From: an uncultured Methanomicrobiales archaeon
GTDB lineage: Archaea > Halobacteriota > Methanomicrobia > Methanomicrobiales > Methanospirillaceae
Direction: 5' to 3'
DNA length: 38,676 bases
Assembly (NCBI GenBank): GCA_903819595.1
Contig: CAIJED010000170.1
Span: 1-38,676 of the forward strand
Both the position numbers and the translations under genes were made by a program. This document shows positions 9,200-20,027 of the stretch, one piece after another. The stretch's first letter is position 1. Every line of letters begins with the position of its first letter. The notes below the pieces were generated by a model. It did not search any database. It saw nothing but the letters and a program-made list of their open reading frames with translations, and was not told where the DNA came from.

Positions 9200-9870
9200 T
9201 ACTCCACCTCAACCGTGACGGTGTCCGTATCCTCAACACCAAGTTTTCTGCGGAGAGCAACCGGAGCAACCACTTCAATGATGTCTTCAGGATAGTGAGT
9301 CCTTCCCGGCATCACAATACCACAGGATATGGTACCAATATGACATGGAATGCACTTTGCATCGCCGAATGTCCTGCCATCTGTCGAAAACCCCTTGATC
9401 CGGATCCATTCCAGCGCATCGATCTTCTTGCGTACCGGAATACTCGAGGACGAGAGGCGGATGTTGAGGGTGCCCGGGTAGGGTTCAAACCCGAGATGAG
9501 TTTTGAACTGCGCCTTGTATGGGGCGAGACTCATGTAATATTTACCCTCCCCGATTCCGCTGACCACCGTCCCGTTCATCACATACCCCTTGTTGTGCTC
9601 GGAAAAAATCCGGCTGTATTCCTGGTATTCCTTCCGGAGCTCAGCTTCTCCGGCGCCAGTCAGGGTCACATGCTGGCCGTCGGGGATAATCGTCCGCACA
9701 ATAAAACCACGGGCCTCCAGCCCTTTCAACCGCCGGGATGCAGTCTGCTGGCTGATCGAAAGCATCTCACCAATGGTCTGCGATGAAACGAAGACCGGTC
9801 CCTTACAGCCACCCCGCAGTGCAATTACTTTGAGACACTGGAGGTCTTCAGGTGGTATCATGTTTATCAA
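9199..9870 (-). CDS. ribK: CTP-dependent riboflavin kinase with N-terminal HTH
   Basis: Winged-helix start (SQQTASRRLKGLEARGFI) plus DUF120 domain GTVVSGIGEGKYYMSL...GFEPYPGTLNIRL; overlaps ribB start. Confidence 0.9.
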   Translation of the reverse strand: MINMIPPEDLQCLKVIALRGGCKGPVFVSSQTIGEMLSISQQTASRRLKGLEARGFIVRTIIPDGQHVTLTGAGEAELRKEYQEYSRIFSEHNKGYVMNGTVVSGIGEGKYYMSLAPYKAQFKTHLGFEPYPGTLNIRLSSSSIPVRKKIDALEWIRIKGFSTDGRTFGDAKCIPCHIGTISCGIVMPGRTHYPEDIIEVVAPVALRRKLGVEDTDTVTVEVE

Positions 9871-10054
9871 AATTGGGATGCTTATTATTTATGAGTTGGT
9901 ATGCAATGGAAACGGCACCAGCCGGATGCTGGAAAAAATTAATACCTGTCTTCCTTCTGCAACATAATATGATCAGGTCTCTCGCCCAGGAGCAGGACAA
10001 GGCAATGCACGGTAACCCCTTCTGGAGGTCCTGGTGATTTTTCATACCCATGAA

Positions 10055-10093
10055 TTCGTGAAATGTCGAAGTTGCATTCGTTAGTTATAATAT
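10055..10093 (+). promoter_or_regulatory. Candidate promoter/operator upstream of the mevalonate operon
   Basis: TTCG-8-CGAA-6-TTCG alternating inverted repeats (10055-10080) directly upstream of a TATA-like ttataatat (10085-10093). Confidence 0.4.
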
Positions 10094-10117
10094 CTTTCGG
10101 GTTTTATGTACTTGACC

Positions 10118-10828
10118 ATGAAATCCGGACTGCGAAATCAGCTGGCCGAAAAAATGGCCGGTGAGATCACGCTCTCGGACTCTCCGGGGAAGGCCCTGAA
10201 AAAGTGGAGGATGAGTTTTGACATCCCCCAGGGGGTCCTCTCCGACCATCTGGAAGTTTCACCGTCGGTCATCAGTGACTACGAGAGTGGGCGAAGAAAA
10301 AGCCCCGGGACTGCCGTCGTCGGAAAAATTGTTGACAGCATCCTCTCGATAGACGAGGCGAGCGGCGGTAAAAACATCCAGAAATTTGCAAAGATGCTGT
10401 ACAGCGACTTTGACGAGGATGTCATCTATGACATGCATGACTATGCGAGTCCGGTCCCTCTTGCCCTGCTTTCCGGTGCAATTAACTGCACGCCGATCTG
10501 CGGATCAATGGACCAGACGATCTTCGGCTACACGGTCGTAAACAGCCTAAATGCGATAATGAACCTCTCGTCAAATGAGTTCAACCGCATCTATGGCTGG
10601 AGCACCGAACGTGCCCTGATATTCACCAATGTGTCCACGGGAAAATCACCCATGGTCGCCATCAGGGTCACACCGTTCAAACCGAGGTGCGTAGTGCTGC
10701 AGGGGATCGAGGCATCGAACGTCCATCCGCTTGTATCGTTGATGGCAGAGAAAGACCGGATCACGGTACTCAGTACAGAAATGAGCATTGACAAAATCGT
10801 AAGCACATTGAGGGAAGAAAAATGGTAG
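10118..10828 (+). CDS. XRE/HTH-type predicted transcriptional regulator (COG1709-like)
   Basis: [39 protein letters not shown] is an HTH; overlaps HMG-CoA synthase start. ORF could start at 10106; TATA spacing favours 10118. Confidence 0.8.
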   Translation: MKSGLRNQLAEKMAGEITLSDSPGKALKKWRMSFDIPQGVLSDHLEVSPSVISDYESGRRKSPGTAVVGKIVDSILSIDEASGGKNIQKFAKMLYSDFDEDVIYDMHDYASPVPLALLSGAINCTPICGSMDQTIFGYTVVNSLNAIMNLSSNEFNRIYGWSTERALIFTNVSTGKSPMVAIRVTPFKPRCVVLQGIEASNVHPLVSLMAEKDRITVLSTEMSIDKIVSTLREEKW

Positions 10829-11874
10829 GAATTATCACCTACGGTGTATACATACCGCGATACCGGATTAAGGTAGAAGAGATCGCCAAAGTATGGGGCG
10901 CAAATGCCAGTGATATTACCGGTGGCCTCGGGGTTTTTGAGAAATCAGTCCCCGACCTCGACGAGGATACGGCAACCATCGCGGTCGAAGCTGCAAGGAA
11001 TGCACTGTTACGCCGAGCTATTGACCCGGAAAAGATCGGTGCGGTCTATGTCGGGAGCGAATCACATCCCTATGCAGTGAAACCAACTGCCTGCACGGTC
11101 GGTGAAGCGATTGGGGCCACACCAAGGATGATGGCAGCGGACTATGAGTTCGCCTGCAAGGCAGGGACTGCCGGCATCCAGACGTGTATGGGCCTTGTAA
11201 AAAGTGACATGATCGAATACGGTTTCGCAATCGGTTCCGATGTGGCCCAGGGTGCTCCAAGCGATGCACTTGAATACACCGCTGCTGCGGGTGGAGCCGC
11301 CTTCCTTATCGGACGGCAGGACCCAATCGCCCGGATTCATCACACTTGCTCGTTTACCACCGATACCCCCGATTTCTGGAGGAGAGAGGGGCAGGACTAC
11401 CCACGTCATGGCGGCCGTTTTACCGGTGACCCGGGTTATTTCAAACATGTCGAGGGTGCAAGCCGCCTGATGCTGGAAGAACTCGGCAAATCAGCTAAAG
11501 ACTACGATTACGCGGTATTTCACCAGCCGAATGCGAAATTCCCCCAGAAAGTTGCTAAAACACTTGGATTCAGCCAGGACCAGATAAAGCCCGGGCTTGT
11601 TGTCCCAAGGCTCGGGAATACGTACAGCGGTTCGAGTATGATCGGCCTTGCTGCCACCCTTGATATCGCCAAAGCAGGGGACAGGATATTCGTCTGTTCA
11701 TTCGGCTCCGGGGCTGGAAGCGATGCATTCGATATCTCGGTGACGGATCAAATCGAGTCAGAGGACTTTAACCGGGGTGCAGCACCATCAGTGGAGCATC
11801 TCCTGAAAAATCCGATCTATGTCCAGTATGCGCAGTATGCGAAACACAAAGGGAAAATCGTGATGCAGGAATGA
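10822..11874 (+). CDS. Hydroxymethylglutaryl-CoA synthase
   Basis: [16 protein letters not shown]...[23 protein letters not shown]...[12 protein letters not shown]; archaeal HMGS. Confidence 0.93.
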   Translation: MVGIITYGVYIPRYRIKVEEIAKVWGANASDITGGLGVFEKSVPDLDEDTATIAVEAARNALLRRAIDPEKIGAVYVGSESHPYAVKPTACTVGEAIGATPRMMAADYEFACKAGTAGIQTCMGLVKSDMIEYGFAIGSDVAQGAPSDALEYTAAAGGAAFLIGRQDPIARIHHTCSFTTDTPDFWRREGQDYPRHGGRFTGDPGYFKHVEGASRLMLEELGKSAKDYDYAVFHQPNAKFPQKVAKTLGFSQDQIKPGLVVPRLGNTYSGSSMIGLAATLDIAKAGDRIFVCSFGSGAGSDAFDISVTDQIESEDFNRGAAPSVEHLLKNPIYVQYAQYAKHKGKIVMQE

Positions 11875-13034
11875 GAGACGTTGCAGTAATAGGAATCGGG
11901 TGTACCCGGTTCGGAGAGAAATGGGGATGTTCATTCCGTGACCTCTTTGTTGAGGCAGGTGCCCTTGCACTTGACGATGCAGGCCTGTCAGGTGAGGATA
12001 TCGACGCGATGTATGTCGGGAACATGAGTGCCGGAAGGTTTATCGAACAGGAGCATATCGGCGCATTGATTGCCGACTATTCCGGCCTCTCCACACGTCA
12101 TATCCCATCAACAAGGGTGGAAGCTGCCTGTGCTTCTGGCGGACTTTCGTTCCGTCAGGCCGTGATCGCGGTTGCCAGCGGCATGGAAGATATCGTGGTC
12201 GCCGCAGGAGTTGAGAAGATGACCGATGTCGGGACCGGTGCGAGCGTGGATGCGCTTGCCGGCGCGGCAGACCGCGAATGGGAGGGGTTTGTCGGGGCTA
12301 CCTTCCCGGGTCTCTATGCGATGATCGCGACAGACTACATGAGCCGATACCCGTTAACAAGGGAGCAGCTGGCGCAGGTTGCGGTGAAAAATCATTATAA
12401 CGGGGCAAGAAACCCGATTGCCCAGTTCCAGCAGGAGATTACCGTTGACACTGTGCTCAGGTCATCGCTAGTCGCGGATCCTCTACGACTGTTTGACTGT
12501 TCCCCAATCACCGATGGGGCGGCAGCCGTCATTGTGGCGCCCCTTGACCGGGCCCGCGAGTTTACTGATACCCCGGTGCGGGTTCTTGCGAGTGAACAGG
12601 CGAGCGACACCATCACCCTCCATGACCGGAGAGATATTTCGACGCTCGATGCCACCGTGGCCGCAGGTCGACGGGCATTCAAAACCGCCGGAATTACTCC
12701 AAAAGAGATCGACCTCGTCGAGGTGCATGACTGCTTTACCATCGCCGAAATCTGTGCCATCGAAGACCTCGGGTTCTGCAAAAAGGGAGAGGCAGGAAGG
12801 CTGACAGGGGAGGGCGTGACTGCGTTGAACGGAGACCTGCCGGTCAATACCAGCGGGGGCCTCAAGGCCTGCGGACACCCGGTCGGGGCGACAGGTATCA
12901 AGCAGGTCTACGAAATTGTGACCCAGCTCCGTGGTGAGGCAAAGGGCCGGCAGATTGATGGTGCAAAGATTGGGATGACCCATAACGTGGGTGGTACTGG
13001 CGCGACGGTTGCCGTGCATATATTCGGAGTGTGA
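11871..13034 (+). CDS. Thiolase (acetyl-CoA C-acetyltransferase)
   Basis: [16 protein letters not shown]...[18 protein letters not shown]...[23 protein letters not shown]. Confidence 0.92.
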   Translation: MRDVAVIGIGCTRFGEKWGCSFRDLFVEAGALALDDAGLSGEDIDAMYVGNMSAGRFIEQEHIGALIADYSGLSTRHIPSTRVEAACASGGLSFRQAVIAVASGMEDIVVAAGVEKMTDVGTGASVDALAGAADREWEGFVGATFPGLYAMIATDYMSRYPLTREQLAQVAVKNHYNGARNPIAQFQQEITVDTVLRSSLVADPLRLFDCSPITDGAAAVIVAPLDRAREFTDTPVRVLASEQASDTITLHDRRDISTLDATVAAGRRAFKTAGITPKEIDLVEVHDCFTIAEICAIEDLGFCKKGEAGRLTGEGVTALNGDLPVNTSGGLKACGHPVGATGIKQVYEIVTQLRGEAKGRQIDGAKIGMTHNVGGTGATVAVHIFGV

Positions 13035-13432
13035 GACAAATGTCCGTAGCAAGGTTCTGGAGAAAGATCCCACAGCGGTACAACCTGATCGGGACGGTCT
13101 GTAAAACATGCGGAAGACATTTCTTCCCGCCACGTTCATTTTGTCCCGACTGCCGCCGCAGCGGTGAGATCGTTGAATACAAGTTTAAGGGTACGGGAAC
13201 TGTCGTCACCCACACGATCATCCGGTCGGCAAGTGACCAGTTTGAAGACTTAACCCCCTATGCCCTCGCCATCGTGCAGCTGGATGAGGGGCCACGGATT
13301 ACGGCCCAGATCGTCTGTACCCCCGGTGATGTAAAGATCGGGATGCGTGTAAAGGGAACGTTCCGTCGCATTGCAGCAGATGGCGCAAGCGGGGTTATTT
13401 ATTACGGCACCAAGTACGTGCCGGATGAATAA
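13031..13432 (+). CDS. DUF35 OB-fold/zinc-ribbon protein, HMGS-thiolase partner
   Basis: [22 protein letters not shown] followed by OB fold; overlaps thiolase stop. Confidence 0.9.
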   Translation: MRQMSVARFWRKIPQRYNLIGTVCKTCGRHFFPPRSFCPDCRRSGEIVEYKFKGTGTVVTHTIIRSASDQFEDLTPYALAIVQLDEGPRITAQIVCTPGDVKIGMRVKGTFRRIAADGASGVIYYGTKYVPDE

Positions 13433-13450
13433 GGTATCCCCATTTTTTAA

Positions 13451-14371
13451 TTATTTTCCAGCCGTGATATCGTACACGGTATGCCATTTTCCCGGGGAAT
13501 ATGACCTCACCAGGTGTTCCCGGACTGCAGTCGGCTGAAACCTATCGATCTGATCAAGGTATTCGCCTTCAGATGACACAAGCGCGTAACAATGGATCGT
13601 TCCGCACGGCCGGCATAGCCGGAACGCTTCCTCAAGAAACTGTGGCGCAATGATGGGCAGATTCATCACTACGCGGTCGAATTTCCAGGGTAGAATCTTT
13701 GACAACCTCCCCGAGTCTGCCAGTACGGGCATGACATTGGTACAATGATTACCGGAACAGTTTTCTTTCATCAGGATAACGGCAGCCGGGTTGATATCAG
13801 AGGCAATGACAAGACGGGCTGACGTACTCATTGTGATGGCGAACGGCCCGACCCCTGCGAACATATCAAGCACGGCCTCCCGTTCACCCATCTGGTGCAG
13901 CAACCGCTGCCGCTCGGTTGCGAGCCGCGGGGAGAAATAAGCCTCTGAAAGGTCGACGGTAAAATGATGCCCGTACTCAATGACCCGCGTCCTGGTCGTA
14001 TGAACTCCCGCCAGCACCTCAAACTCCCGGGTGCGGTACTCGCCCTGGACATCGCTGGTCGTGGCCAGCACGGTATGGATTCCCGGCCGCGAAGCAAGGA
14101 GGGTTTCTGCAGCCATGCGGTCAGGTTCCTGCAGTATCGCGATACCCCCGATCAATTCGTGACGTTCCAATGGGAACCGCCTCTTTTCATGAGCGGCAAA
14201 AAATACCCGCAAATTGCCTTCGCAACCCGAGAGAATAGGGAAAAATATTATGTCTCCTTCCACAAATGGTTTTAGGCTGGTGTCCAGATCCCCTGAAACG
14301 ATGAGCTGCTGCCGGCTTTCTTCCCCCTTTTTTTTCGACACACAACATGCCCATTGTTCCACCTTCACCAT
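13451..14371 (-). CDS. tRNA (guanine37-N1)-methyltransferase, Trm5 family
   Basis: FTVDLSEAYFSPRLATERQRLL...VLDMFAGVGPFAI...VVMNLPIIAPQFLEEAF. Start set at MVKVEQWACC (ORF opens at 14383). Confidence 0.83.
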   Translation of the reverse strand: MVKVEQWACCVSKKKGEESRQQLIVSGDLDTSLKPFVEGDIIFFPILSGCEGNLRVFFAAHEKRRFPLERHELIGGIAILQEPDRMAAETLLASRPGIHTVLATTSDVQGEYRTREFEVLAGVHTTRTRVIEYGHHFTVDLSEAYFSPRLATERQRLLHQMGEREAVLDMFAGVGPFAITMSTSARLVIASDINPAAVILMKENCSGNHCTNVMPVLADSGRLSKILPWKFDRVVMNLPIIAPQFLEEAFRLCRPCGTIHCYALVSSEGEYLDQIDRFQPTAVREHLVRSYSPGKWHTVYDITAGK

Positions 14372-14417
14372 GACGACCACCACTAACTCATTTATCCCGG
14401 GGACAAAACATTATCTC

Positions 14418-15626
14418 ATGCAGGATTACCTTGAGAGACTTAAGTCAGGGTCTCTTAAATTATATGCCCTTGAGAAGGAAGTTTCCCCGTCCGAAGCTGT
14501 ACGCATCCGGAGGACCTATATTGAGCAGGTCACGGGAGCAGACCTCAAAAACCTCGGGTCCTATACCATCGGGATCGACGCGGTAGTCAGGAAAAACTGC
14601 GAAAACATGATTGGCGCGGTACAGGTACCGGTGGGTGTTGCCGGTCCGCTCGCCGTGCACGGTGAGTACGCAGAGGGGGAGTTTTTTCTTCCGCTCGCCA
14701 CGACTGAGGGGGCGCTGATCGCCTCGGTAAACCGGGGCTGCGGAGCGATCACGAAGGCCGGCGGTGCAGACGCCCGGATTTTAAGGGATGGGATGACCCG
14801 TGCACCCGTCTTCGCAGCGCGAAGTGTCAGCCATGCGAAGGAGATCGTGGGATGGGTCTCCATGCACCGTGAAGATATCAGGAATATCGCGGAGAGCACG
14901 ACATCACATGGGAAATTTCTTGATGTTACTACCTCGGTCACCGGGACAAGCGTCTTTGTACGGCTGGAGTTCGACACCAAGGACGCGATGGGTATGAACA
15001 TGGTGACGATCGCGAGCGCTAAAGTAGCGGACCTGATCGCAGGTTCAACGGGCGCGAGGCTTATTGCCCTGTCAGGGAACATGTGCGCCGATAAAAAGCC
15101 TGCAGCAATCAACCTTGTTCGTGGACGGGGAAAAAGCGTGGTTGCAGGAGTTTTCCTGCCGGACGGACTTATCCAGGAGGTCTTTAAGACTGATGCAGCG
15201 ACGATTACCGAGGTAAACCTCCGAAAGAATCTCGTCGGTTCAGCACGCGCCGGTTCACTCGGGTTCAACGCCCATGCGGCAAATGTGATCGCGGCAATGT
15301 TCATCGCGTGCGGCCAGGACCCGGCACACGTGGTTGAAGGGAGCAGTTGCATAACTACGGTTGACCCGGCTCCGGGCGGTCTCTATGTGGCGGTGACCCT
15401 GCCATCGCTGAACGTCGGGACAGTGGGGGGTGGCACCGGCATTGCTACGCAGAAAGAATGCCTCTCGCTCCTTGGGGTTTCCGGCGGAGGGGACCCGCCC
15501 GGGGCACATGCACGTAAATTCGCCGAGATCATTGCATCCGGTGTCCTTGCAGGGGAGTTATCGCTGCTTGGAGCCCTTGGTGCCGGGCACCTGGCCCGTG
15601 CCCACCAGCAGCTCGGACGCGGATAA
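14418..15626 (+). CDS. HMG-CoA reductase
   Basis: ENMIGAVQVPVGVAGPL...LATTEGALIASVNRGC...DAMGMNMV...GTVGGGTGIATQ. Start 14418 or 14370 is uncertain. Confidence 0.92.
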   Translation: MQDYLERLKSGSLKLYALEKEVSPSEAVRIRRTYIEQVTGADLKNLGSYTIGIDAVVRKNCENMIGAVQVPVGVAGPLAVHGEYAEGEFFLPLATTEGALIASVNRGCGAITKAGGADARILRDGMTRAPVFAARSVSHAKEIVGWVSMHREDIRNIAESTTSHGKFLDVTTSVTGTSVFVRLEFDTKDAMGMNMVTIASAKVADLIAGSTGARLIALSGNMCADKKPAAINLVRGRGKSVVAGVFLPDGLIQEVFKTDAATITEVNLRKNLVGSARAGSLGFNAHAANVIAAMFIACGQDPAHVVEGSSCITTVDPAPGGLYVAVTLPSLNVGTVGGGTGIATQKECLSLLGVSGGGDPPGAHARKFAEIIASGVLAGELSLLGALGAGHLARAHQQLGRG

Positions 15627-15696
15627 TAGCCGGAGCCCGCAGGATGGATCCATTCCTATTTTTTTCAGACTTTTCTCGTTCTATCACATTCCCAAC

Positions 15697-15706
15697 AAAT
15701 ATATAA
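15697..15706 (+). promoter_or_regulatory. TATA box of superoxide dismutase gene
   Basis: aaatatataa centred ~26 nt upstream of ATG 15728, implying a leaderless or near-leaderless transcript. Confidence 0.5.
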
Positions 15707-15727
15707 CCGGACGACCTCTCCCACACT

Positions 15728-16345
15728 ATGACCGAACCTAAAAAATATTCGCTTCCGGCACTCCCCTACGACTACGCAGCCCTTGCACCTGCTATGTCCG
15801 AGGAGCAGCTCCGGCTGCACCACGACAAACACCACCAGGCCTATGTCAATGGCGCGAACGCGGTCCTTGAAAAGCTGGACAATGCGAGAAAGGCAAACGT
15901 TGACCTCGACATGAAGGCGACCTTAAAGGAACTCGCGTTCCATCTCGGCGGGAACCGGATGCATACGATGTTCTGGGAGAACATGGCACCTGCCGGAAAA
16001 GGCGGGGGCGGGGTCCCTTCAGGGAAGGCAGCTGATATGATTACGGCAGAATTCGGATCTTTCGAGCGTTTCAGGAAGGAGTTTACCCAGGCAGCGAACA
16101 GCACAGAGGGATCGGGGTGGGCTGCACTTACCCTGTGCCTGACCACGATGCGCCCCCTGATCATGCAGGTGGAAAAACACGGGGTCAACACCTACCCGTT
16201 CCGGATCATCATGGTGCTCGATGTATGGGAGCATGCGTATTATGTGGATTATAAAAATGACCGCGCAAAATATATCGAGAATTTCTGGAATATCGTAAAC
16301 TGGGATACCGTGAACAAAAGGCTTTCTGAAGCCCTTAAAAAATAA
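15728..16345 (+). CDS. sod: Fe/Mn superoxide dismutase
   Basis: [32 protein letters not shown]...MFWENMAP...[23 protein letters not shown]. Confidence 0.93.
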   Translation: MTEPKKYSLPALPYDYAALAPAMSEEQLRLHHDKHHQAYVNGANAVLEKLDNARKANVDLDMKATLKELAFHLGGNRMHTMFWENMAPAGKGGGGVPSGKAADMITAEFGSFERFRKEFTQAANSTEGSGWAALTLCLTTMRPLIMQVEKHGVNTYPFRIIMVLDVWEHAYYVDYKNDRAKYIENFWNIVNWDTVNKRLSEALKK

Positions 16346-16353
16346 CCCTTTTT

Positions 16354-16830
16354 CTAAAACCTGAACCATTTCATCATGACGAGAGCATCCTCACCGTTCG
16401 CGTAATACTGCACGATCCGGAACACGTCCTGGTACCCGAGCTTCTGGTAGAACGCCTGGGCTTTTACGTTTGAAACGCGGACTTCAAGCTGGACCCCGGA
16501 TGCGGTTTCGAGTGCAAACTGGTGCTCGATACGCCGGACAAGTCTTTTCCCCAAACCTACATTCCGAAATCCCTTTGATACCGCGATGTTACAGATATGG
16601 CCGTATACCTCGTCACCGGTATCTTCAAGCCCCCCAACCACAAAACCGGCCAGCTGGTTACCGAATGATGCGACAAAAAACGTGCTGGGGAAACAGGCAA
16701 CTGATTCCGAAAAAATATTCCCCCCCCAGGGGTCAGGAAATGATTCCGCCTCTATTGCTGCGATCGCATCGACATCCGTGATTCTTGCCCGCCTGATCTG
16801 AACCTGGTCGCCTTCCATTGTTGAGATCAC
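16354..16830 (-). CDS. rimI: RimI-like ribosomal protein alanine N-acetyltransferase
   Basis: GNAT fold: IRRARITDVDAIAAIEAESFPDPW...ICNIAVSKGFRNVGLGKRLV...QLEVRVSNVKAQAFYQKLGY. Confidence 0.88.
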   Translation of the reverse strand: MISTMEGDQVQIRRARITDVDAIAAIEAESFPDPWGGNIFSESVACFPSTFFVASFGNQLAGFVVGGLEDTGDEVYGHICNIAVSKGFRNVGLGKRLVRRIEHQFALETASGVQLEVRVSNVKAQAFYQKLGYQDVFRIVQYYANGEDALVMMKWFRF

Positions 16831-16904
16831 CGTTTGTGCCTGCTATAATATCTATCATATAGAATCAGGGCCCAATTTTATGGGAACGCCAGGTGCCGGT
16901 TTCC

Positions 16905-18164
16905 ATGGTAAAGATCTTTCGTTTTTCCGCGGTGCGTCCAGCACCCGCACATGCACAGGGGATTGCTGCCGTACCCTATGATGTCGTAAGTGCAGAAGAG
17001 GCGCGTGAATGTATTCGAAAAAATAACGAGAGCTTCCTTCGTGTCAGCCGTTCTGATGCACTTCTACCGGACAGGTCACCGTATGACCCGTCTGTGTATG
17101 ACCTGGCACGGGAGAACTTCCACGAGATGATCAGGGAGGGGCAGATGGTACAGGATGAAAGTCCGGCGATCTACCTGTACCGGGTGACCCAGGGGGAATC
17201 CTGTTACCTTGGCCTTGCATGCTGCCTCGACGTGGATGACTACATCTCGAACCAGATTCGCCGTCACGAAGCAACACGCTATGATAAGGAGGAAGACAGG
17301 ACCCGTCATATCGACACGGTCAATGCCCATACGGGACCGGTTGTCCTCCTGTACAACGACCCCGGGGAGGTCTACCCGTTCATCGAGTCACTGATCATTT
17401 CAGGGCAGAAGCCTGTGACAACAGTACAGGGTAGCCAGGGTGCGGTCCATGAGATCTTCCGGATTACCGATGATGCAACGTATCACCGTATTCAGGAGAT
17501 GTTCCAGGGAATCGATGCATATATCGCCGACGGACACCACCGGGCAAAGTCAGCGGTAACAGTTGCGGAGAAGAGAAACGCAAACGGTGACGGATCAGAA
17601 GAGGCCAGGCATTTTATGGGGGTCCTGTTCTCACATCGGAGGGTTGCAATCCATGGGTACAGCCGGCTTGTCACACCGCAAAAAAAGGTACCTCCTGAAA
17701 CACTGCTCGGAAAGGTCAGCCAGAAGTTCGAAGTGACCTCGATATCAGGGGTTGATCCATCAGCCTTCCAGGTCCTGGCAAGAGACCTCTATTTTTCTCC
17801 GCACCATGTCTTCCATATGTACTTAAATGGTATCTGGTACGAGTGCTCGCTCCCATACGAGGAGGGGGCCGGGCCGATCGAGTCCCTCGACGTATCAGTC
17901 CTCCAGAAACAGGTGCTTGAAAAAGTGCTTGGGATCACCGACCCCCGCGGGGACATGAGACTTCAGTACCTTGGCGGAGCGAGGCCGGTAGGAGACCTTG
18001 AGGGGCTTGTTGACCGCGGGGAATTTATGGCTGCCTTCTCCATGCAGCCGGTCGATGTGGATACGGTGCTTGCCATTGCAGATGCAGGATGTATTATGCC
18101 TCCGAAATCGACATGGTTCGAACCGAAACTCCTCTCAGGCCTCCTTGTACACCTGCTCGACTGA
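16905..18164 (+). CDS. DUF1015 family protein
   Basis: VRPAPAHAQGIAAVPYDVVSAEEAREC...YIADGHHRAKSA; typical DUF1015. Confidence 0.88.
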   Translation: MVKIFRFSAVRPAPAHAQGIAAVPYDVVSAEEARECIRKNNESFLRVSRSDALLPDRSPYDPSVYDLARENFHEMIREGQMVQDESPAIYLYRVTQGESCYLGLACCLDVDDYISNQIRRHEATRYDKEEDRTRHIDTVNAHTGPVVLLYNDPGEVYPFIESLIISGQKPVTTVQGSQGAVHEIFRITDDATYHRIQEMFQGIDAYIADGHHRAKSAVTVAEKRNANGDGSEEARHFMGVLFSHRRVAIHGYSRLVTPQKKVPPETLLGKVSQKFEVTSISGVDPSAFQVLARDLYFSPHHVFHMYLNGIWYECSLPYEEGAGPIESLDVSVLQKQVLEKVLGITDPRGDMRLQYLGGARPVGDLEGLVDRGEFMAAFSMQPVDVDTVLAIADAGCIMPPKSTWFEPKLLSGLLVHLLD

Positions 18165-18205
18165 ACCGTCAGGGTTTAATCCATTCCCTGCTATTTCTAT
18201 TCCTG

Positions 18206-19078
18206 ATGATCAATATTGCACTCCCTAAAGGGAGCCTTGAGGAACAGACCCTCCAGCTCTTCCGGGAGGCTGATCTCGAGGTCAGGAGAACTGACCGCGA
18301 TTATAACCCGCAAATCAATGATGAGCGTATTGGAAAGGTAAAAATCCTCAGGCCCCAGGAGATCCCGACATATGTTGAGATGGGATATTTCGACATGGGG
18401 ATTTCCGGCCTGGACTGGGTCTGTGAATCGGGCGCTAAGGTTGAGGAAATCGCCAAACTCAACTACAGCAAGACGGGCCAGGGAAACGTGAAGATCGTTG
18501 TCGCAGTCCATCGCGATGAACCGATTTCAACGGTGAATGACATCCGCCCGGACAGCCGGGTAACCACCGAGTATCCTGAAATGACCAGGGAGTTTTTCGG
18601 TCGCCTGGGCATCCCCGTCCGACTGTTCCCATCGTACGGTGCGAGCGAGGCAAAAGTCCCCGACTTAATGGACGTGGTGGTAGACCTTACTGAAACCGGC
18701 ACGACGCTCCGGAAGAACGGGCTCAAGATTATCGGCCAGATCATGGAGTCATATACGGTCATCATCGCGAACAGGGAGATCCTGAATGACCCCGTAAAAA
18801 GGCGGGAGATGGATGAGATTGTAACACTCTTAATGGGTGTGATCGAGGCACGCAACAAGGTGCTCCTCACCATGAATGTACCCGCAGCAATGCTCGAAGC
18901 GGTCGTCTCCGCCCTGCCGGCGCTGAAGAAACCCACCGTTTCCAGGCTTCACGGGATTGACTTTTTCAGCATCGAGACAGTCGTCCACAAGAACCTCGTG
19001 AACACACTCATCCCGAAGCTCAAAGCATCAGGTGCAGAAGATATCCTCGAGATCCCGATTACAAAGATCGTGCGCTGA
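18206..19078 (+). CDS. hisG: ATP phosphoribosyltransferase (long form)
   Basis: MINIALPKGSLEEQTLQLFREADLEV...VVDLTETGTTLRKNGL and a C-terminal regulatory domain. Confidence 0.92.
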   Translation: MINIALPKGSLEEQTLQLFREADLEVRRTDRDYNPQINDERIGKVKILRPQEIPTYVEMGYFDMGISGLDWVCESGAKVEEIAKLNYSKTGQGNVKIVVAVHRDEPISTVNDIRPDSRVTTEYPEMTREFFGRLGIPVRLFPSYGASEAKVPDLMDVVVDLTETGTTLRKNGLKIIGQIMESYTVIIANREILNDPVKRREMDEIVTLLMGVIEARNKVLLTMNVPAAMLEAVVSALPALKKPTVSRLHGIDFFSIETVVHKNLVNTLIPKLKASGAEDILEIPITKIVR

Positions 19079-19281
19079 GCCTTCCGGTCTTATTTATTCG
19101 ACAGAACCTGGTGTGGCACAGAAAAGATCTATGGCATTTTTTTAGTCCCGCAGATTGCACAGGAATTTTTACTCATCGTCCGGCAACCAAGGAATTACAT
19201 TTGCCTGATGACCTCGCGTGATTTCAGTTCTACTTTTTCTTTTTCTTCCTCCTGGGACTCAGTTCTTCAGGGCGGGAATCC

Positions 19282-19896
19282 TTACTCTTTTCTCTCCGAA
19301 CACGGGATACAGAGCGATTTACCGTGGGCTGTTACTACCCGGTGTTCCGCCACCATCTCACCGCAGCAGTCGCAGGGGACGGATTTGTATGTCGTTACCG
19401 GGAAAGGGACCGGGACATCCACGCGCCGGACTGAAAAGATATCGTGGTATGGAACCGTGAGAATTGAATGACAAAGCGTATCGCGGTGTTTTTCAAATTG
19501 TTCTTTTTCTTCGGGCGTCGCATTTCCAGCCATGACCTTTGACCTGATCACTCCAAATCCCGGGTCGAGAGATTCCGTAGAAAAAGCAGCCTTTGTTGCC
19601 ACCCTGACCGCTTTTCCGTTTCTCCGGTTGATCAGGGTATAGACGTGTTTCCCATAGTCGAGGAAAATAAGGTTCCCCTTTCCTGCAGTGCACCCGGTAA
19701 TGACCTGGAGGGCATCAATACCGCAGGCGTCGTTCTCCACAATTGCAACCAGTTCCTCATCATGCGAGGGTTCGCTTCTCAGCTCTTCAAGGGCAATCAG
19801 CGCCGCCCGGTAACCAAGTGCGAGGCCGGGACAGCTATGACCGTGAAACGCTACTGCATCAGAAAATGACGGTATGGCGGATGGTATCGATTCCAT
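19282..19896 (-). CDS. FmdE family protein with C-terminal zinc ribbon
   Basis: FHGHSCPGLALGYRAAL...NDACGIDALQVITGCTAGKGNL...CDCCGEMVAEHRVV...CIPCSE. Confidence 0.9.
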   Translation of the reverse strand: MESIPSAIPSFSDAVAFHGHSCPGLALGYRAALIALEELRSEPSHDEELVAIVENDACGIDALQVITGCTAGKGNLIFLDYGKHVYTLINRRNGKAVRVATKAAFSTESLDPGFGVIRSKVMAGNATPEEKEQFEKHRDTLCHSILTVPYHDIFSVRRVDVPVPFPVTTYKSVPCDCCGEMVAEHRVVTAHGKSLCIPCSERKE

Positions 19897-20027
19897 AGAG
19901 AATCATTTGCTTTGATGGGTCTTGAAGAGTGAGACTGGCATCCATTGGAAAGTGTTCATCATTATCTGCCCGGGATCCGACGCCAGTGCACCAGTTATTA
20001 ATGCATCAATACCGAACGGTACGTATT

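Noticed and set aside
8513-9295. 260-aa plus-strand ORF opposite ribB
   Set aside because: Antisense to ribB, which has strong family motifs; no motif in this frame.
12395-13139. Minus-strand ORFs of 168 and 218 aa opposite thiolase/DUF35
   Set aside because: Shadow ORFs caused by GC-rich codon bias; thiolase and DUF35 are clear on the plus strand.
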